33,842 nt of DNA from Planctomycetota bacterium (GTDB lineage: Bacteria; Planctomycetota; J058). The stretch covers positions 1-33,842 of the forward strand of contig RFHU01000331.1 in assembly GCA_003695705.1 (NCBI GenBank), read 5' to 3'. Shown one piece after another: positions 15,562 to 22,857 of the stretch; the stretch's first letter is position 1, and every line of letters starts with the position of its first letter. The notes under the pieces are model-generated. The model saw only the letters and a program-made list of their open reading frames with translations. It did not search any database and was not told the origin of the DNA. A program made the translations under genes and the position numbers.

Positions 15562-18059
15562 GGGGCGGCTCTCCGTGCGTGCAGGAGGGGGGGGAGGACG
15601 AGGAGGGTGGCCAGAAGGCAGGCTCCGAGGCCGAAGAAGCAGAGCGCGCCGACCGAGGCGATCCCCGGGTTCTCCGAGAGACCGAGGCTTCCGAAGGTGA
15701 CCATGGTCGTGAGCGAGGTGAGGACGATTCCGGCGCCCGTGTCGCGGAACAGCGCCAGCAGCGGGGTGCCGGGGAGCTCGGCTCGGTGGACGACGTGGAT
15801 CCCGTCGTCCACCCCCAGGGCCAACACCATGGGCAAGACGCCCAGGTTCATCAGGTTGAGGTGCCAGCCGAGGCAGGCGAAGAGCCCCGCCGTCCACAGC
15901 GTCCCCAGGCAGGCCGGGACCAGCACGAGGGCCACGAGCCGGGGCCTGCGGAAGCGGAGGGCGAGCACCAGAACGACGAGGGCCGCCGTCCAGCCGGCCA
16001 CCCGGAAGAAGTCGCGCGAGGCCACCCGGCTTGCGTCGCGCGAAACCAGCGGCAGGCCGCCCAGCGAGCCCTCGACGCCGCGCGGCAGCTCGCGCAGGGA
16101 CGCCTCCAGGCGCGCGACGACGGCGTCCAGGGCCTCGGCGGCGTCGTGGCCTTCGGCGAGGTCGAGTTGGACCAGAGCGTGGGTCGTTCCGGCGGGCCCG
16201 CGGTGGAGGAAGCGCCCCACGAGCGGTCCGAGGCCCATTCGCTCGAGGTCCTCCGGGCCAAGCGGCCCCGGCAGCTCCGCGGCGCGTGCGAACCCCTCCA
16301 CGTAGCCAGCGAGGGCCTCGCTGTCGAAGCCCACCTCCTCGAGGGCGGCCGCAAGCTCCGCGCGCAGTCGCGCGGCGCCGCGGGCGCGGAGGAGCGAGAG
16401 GCAGCGCTCCTGTTCCTCCCGAGGAGGGAGGAGGCCGGCGAGGGAAGCGCGCGCCCGCAAGGCGCCGCTCGCTCGGAGCTCCGCAAGGGTGGGCTCGAGG
16501 GCGTGGCAGGCGGCCACCACGGCCTGGGGATCCTTGCCTCGGAGGAGCACGACCAGCCCTTCGGAAGTCTTCCCGAAGTAGTGCTCCAGGCGCGCTTGGG
16601 TGGCGATGCTCGGGCTGTTTGCGGACTGCAGCCGTCGCAGGTCCGTCTCGAAGGCGAGCGGGCGGAGGGCGAGCGCGACCACGGCCAGGGCGCAGGCGAG
16701 GGCCGCGGAGCCCAGCGCCAGAGCGGGGTGCTCGAGGGCGAAGCGGGCCAGGGCGACGGCGCCCAGAGGACGGGGCGCGCGAGGCGCCGTCCCTCCCGCG
16801 ACGCAGCGGCAGGGGAGCAAGAGCGGGAGGATGGCGAGGGCCCCCAGCAGGCAGGCGAAGAGCCCGCAGGCGGTGAGGGTCCCCATGTCGCGTAGGACCT
16901 GGGCCTCGGTGCCGAGGAAGGTGACGAAGGCCGCTCCGGAGGTGGCCGCGGCCAGGACCAGGGCGCCGCGCGTGCGCCGCAAGGCGCTCGACACCGACGC
17001 GCGCGGGGGGAGACCGGCCGCGCGTCCTGCGAGGGCGAGGGTCGTCAGGTGGACGGTGAAGTCGATTCCGAGACCGACGAGGACGGCCGAGCAGCCGAGG
17101 GAGAGCGCGGCGACCGAGCCGCGCAGGAGTGCGTAGAGCCCCGCCCCGACCAGGGTTCCCCAGAGGGTGGGGACGAGGAGGGCCAAGACCGCGTGGGGGC
17201 GGAGGCGGAGGGCAAAGGAGAGGAAGAGGAGCGCGAGGACGAGCGAAGCGCCGAAGCTCCGGCGGACGTCGCGGGCGATGGAGCGTTCGCTCTCCGCGCT
17301 GATGTAAGGGCCGCCGGTTCCCGCAACGTGGAGGCCGGCGGCGAAGGGAAGGCGGAGGACCTCTCGCAAGGCGGCGTCGGTCGCGTCGACGAGGCGGCGG
17401 GCTTGGCCGAGCGTTCCGGCGCCGCCGTAGCTTCCCTCCACGGCCACGAGGAGGGCGCGGCCGTCGGCGGAGAGGTAGGCGTCCTGCTCGGTAGAGACGG
17501 CGAGCACGCCGCGCAGCGTGGCGGCGCGGCGGGCCAGTGCCCGGTTCAGGTCCAGGGGATCGCGCTCGGCCCAAGCGTCGGCTTCGCCGAGGCCCAGCAG
17601 CGAGAGGCGGTCGAGGGTCCGCTCGAGCCGGGCGCGGAGCCCAGCCGGCGAGAGCAGCGCTTCGAGCTCTCCGGGCTCTTGGTAGAGGAGTCCCGCGGGG
17701 AGGAGCAAGCGGTCGATGACCTCGTCGCGCCCCAGGGGGAGGGACCACTCGACCCGGGCGACTTCGGGTCTTCCTTCGAGGCGCGCGCCAAGCGCTTCGG
17801 CGCAGCGGAGCAGGTCGTGCTCGCGACCGGGCTCGTCGGCTTCGAGGAGCAGGTAGGCCCGTTCGTTGATGCCGAAGACCTCTCCGACGGTGCGCAGGGT
17901 TTGGGCGGCGGGGGAAGGGATCAGCTCGGTGACGTCGAGTTGGAGTTGGAGCTGGGAGAGGGCGATCGCTGCGGCGGCGGCCGCGAGGAGCGCGGCGAGC
18001 GCGACGCGGCGGGGCGCCCGGAGGGGGAGGAGGGTCAGGCGCTCTACGCCGGCGTTCAC
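15558..18059 (-). CDS. MMPL/RND-family lipid exporter
   Basis: 833 residues made of two repeated halves. Each half has one membrane helix, a large periplasmic loop and a bundle of five helices. First half: N-terminal helix at about 15-37, then a bundle from about 270 with VLVGLGIDFTVHL. Second half: the bundle ends with MVLALGVDDGIHVVH and TSLTTMVTFGSLGLSENPG. The GxDD/GxDF-type acidic residues in the fourth helix of each half fit proton-driven transport. The family exports lipids and polyketide-like molecules (MmpL, HpnN, aryl-polyene exporters). The GTG start overlaps the upstream lipoprotein stop in GTGA. With LolA-like protein downstream, it probably delivers a lipid-linked product to the outer membrane; the cargo is inferred from context. 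Confidence 0.9.
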   Translation of the reverse strand: MNAGVERLTLLPLRAPRRVALAALLAAAAAAIALSQLQLQLDVTELIPSPAAQTLRTVGEVFGINERAYLLLEADEPGREHDLLRCAEALGARLEGRPEVARVEWSLPLGRDEVIDRLLLPAGLLYQEPGELEALLSPAGLRARLERTLDRLSLLGLGEADAWAERDPLDLNRALARRAATLRGVLAVSTEQDAYLSADGRALLVAVEGSYGGAGTLGQARRLVDATDAALREVLRLPFAAGLHVAGTGGPYISAESERSIARDVRRSFGASLVLALLFLSFALRLRPHAVLALLVPTLWGTLVGAGLYALLRGSVAALSLGCSAVLVGLGIDFTVHLTTLALAGRAAGLPPRASVSSALRRTRGALVLAAATSGAAFVTFLGTEAQVLRDMGTLTACGLFACLLGALAILPLLLPCRCVAGGTAPRAPRPLGAVALARFALEHPALALGSAALACALAVVALALRPLAFETDLRRLQSANSPSIATQARLEHYFGKTSEGLVVLLRGKDPQAVVAACHALEPTLAELRASGALRARASLAGLLPPREEQERCLSLLRARGAARLRAELAAALEEVGFDSEALAGYVEGFARAAELPGPLGPEDLERMGLGPLVGRFLHRGPAGTTHALVQLDLAEGHDAAEALDAVVARLEASLRELPRGVEGSLGGLPLVSRDASRVASRDFFRVAGWTAALVVLVLALRFRRPRLVALVLVPACLGTLWTAGLFACLGWHLNLMNLGVLPMVLALGVDDGIHVVHRAELPGTPLLALFRDTGAGIVLTSLTTMVTFGSLGLSENPGIASVGALCFFGLGACLLATLLVLPPLLHARRAAP

Positions 18060-18811
18060 CGAGGCTCGAGCTCGAATTCGCTGTCTTCGAGCACTGGGTC
18101 GAGTTCCAACTCTTCCAGGCGGCCCGAGACGTAGAGGGAGTGCGCGGGGTCCTCCAAGCGGACCCGGGTGGCCATGATGCGCCCGGCACGGCGTTCGTAA
18201 TCCGAGTAGACCAGGCGCACCGGCGCGGCGGAGGGCGGGCAGAGCCGTGCCCAGCGCACGGCGAGGGTCTCGGGGTCGAGATGCCAGCGGACGGGGACGC
18301 CTGAGCTGAGGCGGGAGGAGACGATCACGGCGTCGTCTTCGAAGCGGACTCGGGGCGGCGGGTCGGCGGTCACTGCGCCGGGGAGGAAGAGCGCTTCGCG
18401 TGCCCAGGCAAAGCCGGAGAAGCGCGGGTGGTCGCTGGCGAGCCGTTCGAGCGGTCCTGAGTAGACGCGCAGCGGGGCGTCGTCTCGCTCGTAGGCGACC
18501 TCGTAGCGATCGCCCCGCAGGACGAGGTCGAAAATGTCGTGGGCCGCCACCACGAGGTCCTTGAAGGCGGTGAAGCGGAAGTCGCCGGGGCGGCGGTAGC
18601 GCATGACCACGTCGAAGCTGCCGCGCTGGTCCGGTCCGTCGTAGTACATGGAGAGCACCGCGTAGAGCGACTCGGGGGGGGGCGCGCGTCGCGCGAGGAC
18701 GGAGAGGACGTCTTCCTCGCGCTCCGCGCGGACGGGCTCGAAGGGACTCGGCTTCACTGCGCAGCAGCCAGCGCAGGCGACGACGAACAGAGGGGCGACG
18801 CGACGCAGCAT
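18056..18811 (-). CDS. outer-membrane lipoprotein, LolB/DUF3261-like
   Basis: 251 residues. A short signal peptide ends in a cysteine-rich lipobox (VVACAGC; lipidation at C13 or C16). The mature protein has alternating strands such as SFDVVMRYRRPGDFRFTAF and HDIFDLVLRGDRYEVAY, which look like a LolB-type half-barrel. In aryl-polyene clusters a lipoprotein of this kind accompanies the exporter and LolA homologue, and the same order is seen here, with a GTGA overlap into the MMPL gene. A role as outer-membrane receptor for the exported lipid is inferred. It heads the export operon and is divergent from the P450 gene across 138 bp. Confidence 0.78.
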   Translation of the reverse strand: MLRRVAPLFVVACAGCCAVKPSPFEPVRAEREEDVLSVLARRAPPPESLYAVLSMYYDGPDQRGSFDVVMRYRRPGDFRFTAFKDLVVAAHDIFDLVLRGDRYEVAYERDDAPLRVYSGPLERLASDHPRFSGFAWAREALFLPGAVTADPPPRVRFEDDAVIVSSRLSSGVPVRWHLDPETLAVRWARLCPPSAAPVRLVYSDYERRAGRIMATRVRLEDPAHSLYVSGRLEELELDPVLEDSEFELEPR

Positions 18812-18934
18812 GGGCGCATTCTCGCACCCGCGACGCTCCGCGCGACGGCGGTCGTGCAACGGTAGGGTCCCTTCGCTGCGCGCGACGAAGGTCGCGCCCT
18901 TCGGCTCCGGATGTCGCCCGCCCGGCGCACGGGC

Positions 18935-18940
18935 TAAGAT
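18935..18940 (+). promoter_or_regulatory. candidate -10 element (TAAGAT) of the P450 gene
   Basis: TAAGAT ends 9 nt before the GTG at 18950, with no Shine-Dalgarno, fitting a leaderless mRNA. It lies in the 138-bp divergent region shared with the export operon. Confidence 0.45.
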
Positions 18941-18949
18941 CGGCCTTCC

Positions 18950-20293
18950 GTGAGCGCTCCTCCCCTTCGTCGCGTGCCTCCCGGTCCGCGCGGGCTCCCC
19001 GTGGTCGGGGTGTTGCCGCGGATTTGGCGCGATCCGCTCCGCTTCTTCGAGGACGTGGCCCGTCGGCACGGTCCGGTGGCCCGCGTCGGCCTCGGCAAGT
19101 TCACCCTCTACCTCTTGAGCAGCCCGGAGGCCGTCCGCTACGTGCTGCAGGAGAACGCCGCCAATTACTGGAAGGGGGCCGGCGTCGAAATGATCAAGCC
19201 GGTGATGGGGGAAGGGATCGCGACCAGCGAAGGGGCGGCGTGGCTGCGGCAGCGACGCCTCCTGCAGCCCTTCTTCTCTCGGCGGCGTCTGGCCGACCTC
19301 GTCCCGGCCATGCGGAGCGCCGTCGAGGAGATGCTCCTTCGCTGGGAGCGGAAGGAAGGCGAGGTCGTCGACGTGGCCGCGGAGTTGAGTGGACTCCTGC
19401 AGACCCTGATCTTCCGGAGCATTTTCGGGAGCGACCTCGCGCCCGAGCGGACCGCTGCGCTCGGAGAGGCCTTGGTCGAGGTCAACCGCTACGTCAATTC
19501 GCTGGTGTGGTCTCTGCTTCCCGAGTGGCTGCCGAGTCCGCGCCGACGGCGTTTCCGCGCTGCCATGGCCCTTCTCGAGGAAGCCGTAGTCGGCGTGATC
19601 GAGGCGCGGCGCCGGGATCCACGGCCGGAGGCGCCGGACCTGCTCGCGCGCTTGCTCGAGGCCCGCGACGACGAGGGGCAGGGGCTCAGCGACCGCCTCG
19701 TGCGCGACGAGGTAATGACCCTTTACTTTGCCGGGCACGACACCACGTCCACCGCCGTGGCCTGGACCCTGTGGCTGCTCGCCGAGCATCCCGAGTGGGC
19801 CGAGCGCGTCGCCGCCGAGGCTTTGGCCTGCGGGGAGGTCGTCGGCGCGGACGACCTGCCACGGCTGGAGGCGACCGACCGCGTCTTTCGCGAGACGCTG
19901 CGCCTCTACCCGCCGGGCTGGCTGACGGTGCGGACGCCGTACGCCGACGACGAGATCCTTGGCTTCCACGTCCCCAAGAACGCCCCCCTGCTCATTAGCC
20001 AGTGGGTGATCCACCGCGACCCCACCCTCTGGGAGGACCCCACCCGCTTCGACCCCGATCGGTTCTTGCCCGAACGCAGCAAGGGGCGCCCGCGCTTTGC
20101 CTACTTCCCCTTCGGAGGCGGGCAGCGGCTGTGCATTGGCAACGTGTTCGCCGAGAACGTGGTCAAGCTGGTCGCGGCGGGCGCGCTGCGGCGCTTCCGG
20201 TTCGAGCCCCTTCCGGGCGCCGCGCCCGTTCCCCAGCCCCTCACGACCTTGCGGGCCAAGCACGGAGTTCGCCTGCGCCTGCGACGCCGCTGA
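18950..20293 (+). CDS. cytochrome P450 monooxygenase
   Basis: 447 residues, full length for a bacterial P450. The I-helix oxygen-activation motif is AGHDTTST, the K-helix ExxR is ETLR, and the heme loop is FPFGGGQRLCIG with the thiolate ligand C395. The N-terminal PPGPRGLPVVG is a proline-rich hinge like that of CYP4/CYP102-type fatty-acid hydroxylases, but no membrane anchor precedes it, so it should be soluble. There is no ferredoxin or reductase gene nearby. Divergent from the exporter operon, it may hydroxylate the acyl product of the locus or act independently; substrate assignment is inference. GTG start with a TAAGAT element 9 nt upstream. Confidence 0.95.
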   Translation: MSAPPLRRVPPGPRGLPVVGVLPRIWRDPLRFFEDVARRHGPVARVGLGKFTLYLLSSPEAVRYVLQENAANYWKGAGVEMIKPVMGEGIATSEGAAWLRQRRLLQPFFSRRRLADLVPAMRSAVEEMLLRWERKEGEVVDVAAELSGLLQTLIFRSIFGSDLAPERTAALGEALVEVNRYVNSLVWSLLPEWLPSPRRRRFRAAMALLEEAVVGVIEARRRDPRPEAPDLLARLLEARDDEGQGLSDRLVRDEVMTLYFAGHDTTSTAVAWTLWLLAEHPEWAERVAAEALACGEVVGADDLPRLEATDRVFRETLRLYPPGWLTVRTPYADDEILGFHVPKNAPLLISQWVIHRDPTLWEDPTRFDPDRFLPERSKGRPRFAYFPFGGGQRLCIGNVFAENVVKLVAAGALRRFRFEPLPGAAPVPQPLTTLRAKHGVRLRLRRR

Positions 20294-20360
20294 AGGCGGG
20301 AACGTGCTGGGCGGAGGGGCGGGGCCGCACGGGTTCTTGCCGGCAAGCGGCGGTCGTTCC

Positions 20361-20792
20361 TCAGCGGTCGAGGAGGACGCCCAGAACCCCTCGGTCGCCC
20401 GCGTAGCGGCCGCGGCCCACGTAGAGGAGCCGGTCCTCGGGGTCGAGGGCCACGACCACCATGCTGTCGACGTCCTTGCCGTCGTACCAGCGGAAGAACT
20501 GTCCCCCGTAGGCGACGAGACGCAGCTCGCGCGCCTTGCGGTAGCGGTAGCGGTAGACCAGCCAGAGTTCGCGACCCCGGCGAAGGATTTCGTCGGGCGG
20601 CCCCACGTCGCGGAGAACCTCGCGGAGGGTGGTTCGACCGACCTCCCAGGCAGCGGTCGGATCCGTGGAAGGCTCTGCGGCGTTCGCCGAGCGGGTCCCC
20701 TCGAGGAGGAAGCCTGGGTCGCCGCGCCACTCGGTGGTCAGGGTGCAGCCCGAGAGGGCGGCGGTGGCGAGGGCAGCGAGGAAGTTCCTCAC
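20361..20792 (-). CDS. BamE/SmpA-like lipoprotein (third of three)
   Basis: 143 residues. Signal peptide with lipobox LSGC (lipidated C16). The mature domain reads TTLREVLRDVGPPDEI, then GRELWLVYRYRY, the helix-turn then hairpin pattern of SmpA/BamE-fold lipoproteins, and ends with strand-rich VVVALDPEDRLLYVG. BamE proper is a small accessory of the outer-membrane barrel assembly machine; many unrelated envelope lipoproteins share the fold. The GTG start overlaps the preceding lipoprotein stop (GTGA). It is convergent with the P450 gene, 67 bp apart. Confidence 0.72.
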   Translation of the reverse strand: MRNFLAALATAALSGCTLTTEWRGDPGFLLEGTRSANAAEPSTDPTAAWEVGRTTLREVLRDVGPPDEILRRGRELWLVYRYRYRKARELRLVAYGGQFFRWYDGKDVDSMVVVALDPEDRLLYVGRGRYAGDRGVLGVLLDR

Positions 20793-21475
20793 CGCGTCGC
20801 CTCCTGTTCGAGCCTGCGCTCGCTCGCGTCCGGGTCGTTGCGGAACCAGGCGACCAGGCGCTCCTGGGCGTCGAATACGAGCAGGGTCTTGTAGGGCTTG
20901 ATGATGTTGTAGTGCCAGCGGATGCGGATGTTTCCCAATCCGGGAATCGGAACGAATTGGTCGGCCAAGGGAGGGAGGCCCAGCGAGACCGAGAGGAAGG
21001 TGCCCACCTCGGCGCGGTAGCCCATGAGGCTTCCGCCTTTGCGTCGCAGCCACAGGCTGGGGGTGCCCAGCGCGGCGAGCACCTCCGCGGCGGTGATCCC
21101 CTTGCGGAGCACGGTCAGTGCGTCCTCCGGGAGCACACGGCCGGTGTGGGTCCGCCCCCACACCACGAAGGAGAGCCCTCGCAGGAAAGCCATGGCCCCG
21201 CGCAACCCTTTGACCATGCTGGCGGGCTCTGCGTAGCGGCGCGGGAAGCCGGGCGGGATGGGTCGGAACAGGGGCTGGTCCCGCTCGTCGCCGACGCCTA
21301 CGAGGCCTCGCTCGGTGACGATGTAGTCGTTGCTGACGACCACCGAGTGGATGCGGCCGGCGGGGCTGACCGGGCCGAGCATCTTGTCGTGGGTCAGGGC
21401 GAGGACACCGCAGCCCGAGAGCGAGGCGAGGCCGAGGACGAGGGCCTGCAGGGTCGCGCCGCGCGCGGTCGTCAC
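20789..21475 (-). CDS. lipoprotein with BamE-like segment (second of three)
   Basis: 228 residues. Signal peptide with lipobox SLSGC (C22). A central segment KGITAAEVLAALGTPSLWL resembles the BamE-fold helix and turn; the C-terminal part (LLVFDAQERLVAWF) is the closing hairpin. The N-terminal 90 residues match nothing I know. GTG start in a GTGA overlap with the first lipoprotein, and a GTGA overlap with the third. Confidence 0.7.
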   Translation of the reverse strand: MTTARGATLQALVLGLASLSGCGVLALTHDKMLGPVSPAGRIHSVVVSNDYIVTERGLVGVGDERDQPLFRPIPPGFPRRYAEPASMVKGLRGAMAFLRGLSFVVWGRTHTGRVLPEDALTVLRKGITAAEVLAALGTPSLWLRRKGGSLMGYRAEVGTFLSVSLGLPPLADQFVPIPGLGNIRIRWHYNIIKPYKTLLVFDAQERLVAWFRNDPDASERRLEQEATR

Positions 21476-21942
21476 TCCCCGGCTTCCTCTTCCTCCTCGG
21501 GCTCGTACTCGCGGTCGGTCTCCTTGACGAAGGCAATGTACTTGACGACGTCGCGGACGTCGAAGACGACCATCAGGCGGTCGGTGAGGACGTCCCGCGA
21601 GAAGTAGGTGAACAAGAGCATGGAGAAGAAGGTCTCCGGCTCCTCGCGGTATTCGTAGGTGAACACGTCTTCGGCCGCCTTGGCGGTCTCGATGGGGAAG
21701 CGCGCGCGCCACTCCTGGTCGGTCGTCTCCAGGGTCATGTCGCCGGTGCCGGGAATGCGGTCGTAGCGGGTGGGGGGGCCGAACAAGTCGAGGACATCTT
21801 GCTTGGTGGACGTGCCCACCTTGACCCGAGCCACCAGCGCGGGGTCGAAGACCTTGCCCGTGCGCTGGGTGCCGATGGCGCAGCCGTGCACCAGCCACAG
21901 AGAGGAGAGGGAGAGGGTGAAGAGGACGAGCCGAGGCGGCAT
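21472..21942 (-). CDS. BamE/SmpA-like lipoprotein (first of three)
   Basis: 156 residues. Signal peptide with lipobox VHGC (lipidated C21). The mature part starts KVGTSTKQDVLDLFGPPTRY, a clear SmpA/BamE-type helix-turn, then a beta-rich body, and ends in a Glu-rich tail (EPEEEEEAGE). It leads the three-gene operon and has a Shine-Dalgarno AGGAG five nt before the ATG, with TACAAT 23 nt upstream. Confidence 0.75.
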   Translation of the reverse strand: MPPRLVLFTLSLSSLWLVHGCAIGTQRTGKVFDPALVARVKVGTSTKQDVLDLFGPPTRYDRIPGTGDMTLETTDQEWRARFPIETAKAAEDVFTYEYREEPETFFSMLLFTYFSRDVLTDRLMVVFDVRDVVKYIAFVKETDREYEPEEEEEAGE

Positions 21943-21965
21943 GCTGACTCCTGGATGCGGGGAGG

Positions 21966-21971
21966 ATTGTA
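21966..21971 (-). promoter_or_regulatory. candidate -10 element (TACAAT) of the lipoprotein operon
   Basis: Minus-strand TACAAT lies 23 nt before the ATG at 21942, with AGGAG in between: the led-transcript class of starts in this window. Confidence 0.45.
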
Positions 21972-22011
21972 CGCGTGGGCCAGACGCTTGGCCACGCTCC
22001 AGGACCGGCGG

Positions 22012-22656
22012 TCAGGCGCCCAGGTGCGCCAGGTAGCTGCGCGCGAGCTCGCTGGCGATGGCGAAGCCGAGCGCGAGGGCGAGGAGCGCACGCAGGCGTC
22101 GCAGGACCTCCAGCTTTTGCAGGGCGGCGTAGCGGAGGTAGCTCCAGCGGGCGTAGAGCAAGTCTTCTCCTCGCGCGAGATCGCCGGGGCGGTAGTGGTG
22201 GTGGAGGAAGTCTTCGAAGCGCCGTTGGTCGCGGATGAAGGCCTCGAACCCGCCCGGGGGCAGCGGCCCCAAGGGCGCGCCGATTCGATCCTCGCGGCCG
22301 CCTCGGGCGTGAACGGAGCGGCCGGCGAGGCCGCGCAGGACGTAGATGATGAGGAAGGCGCAGGAGAGTCCCACGGCCGTTGCCCACGCCCCGAGGCAGA
22401 AGAGGGCGACCAGGAGGCGGTCGTCGGCCGCACGCCCCAAGAGGGCGGAGGCCGGCGAGAGGTCGACGTGCAGCAGGGCTCCGAGTCCCAGGACGGCGAC
22501 GCCGCTGAGGAAGTGGCCGAGCTGGTCGGCGGACTGCAGGCTGGCGACACCGCAGCGCAGGTAGTGGTCGAGGAGCTTCTCGCGCGCTCGGGTGGGGTCG
22601 AGGGACTCCGGATGGTGGTCGGTTCGTTCGCTGGGTGTCGAGGATGGGATGCGCAC
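22012..22656 (-). CDS. small integral membrane protein, possibly DUF5706/Pycsar-effector-like
   Basis: 214 residues from a GTG preceded by CGGAGG. An N-terminal helix (about 22-45) precedes membrane segments at about 47-65 and 80-107, then a cytosolic-type stretch with HHHY near 152, an amphipathic helix (WSYLRYAALQKLEVLRR) and a last membrane segment at about 186-205. This two-helix, cytoplasmic region, one-helix topology, and the aromatic/basic helix before the last segment, loosely recall DUF5706-type membrane effectors. No nucleotide cyclase is nearby, so that label is a weak guess and the function is unknown. Confidence 0.65.
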   Translation of the reverse strand: MRIPSSTPSERTDHHPESLDPTRAREKLLDHYLRCGVASLQSADQLGHFLSGVAVLGLGALLHVDLSPASALLGRAADDRLLVALFCLGAWATAVGLSCAFLIIYVLRGLAGRSVHARGGREDRIGAPLGPLPPGGFEAFIRDQRRFEDFLHHHYRPGDLARGEDLLYARWSYLRYAALQKLEVLRRLRALLALALGFAIASELARSYLAHLGA

Positions 22657-22848
22657 GGGGGCCTCCGGGAGGTCCCCTCCGCAAAGCGCAGGCCGGTTGC
22701 AGGCCCATGCCCGAGCACTTGTTGCGGACGAGACGCCTCGGTGGTGTTCCGGAGCGGAGCGGCGAAGTCGGCACGTTGCGCTCGAACGGCGCAGAGAGCG
22801 GCGGGCGCTTGCTGCGGGCGGGGGAGAGCTGTGCGTCGTGCCTCTGTA

Positions 22849-22857
22849 GGGGGGGGG
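22849..22857. repeat. G9 homopolymer just after permease stop
   Basis: Nine G immediately beyond the permease stop codon (TAG at 22860-22858, minus strand), in the 201-bp gap before the small membrane protein gene. No other feature is seen in that gap. Confidence 0.7.

Noticed and set aside
20337-20346. Palindrome TTGCCGGCAA between the P450 and lipoprotein genes
   Set aside because: Only 5-bp arms with no loop and no T-run; too weak to call a terminator.
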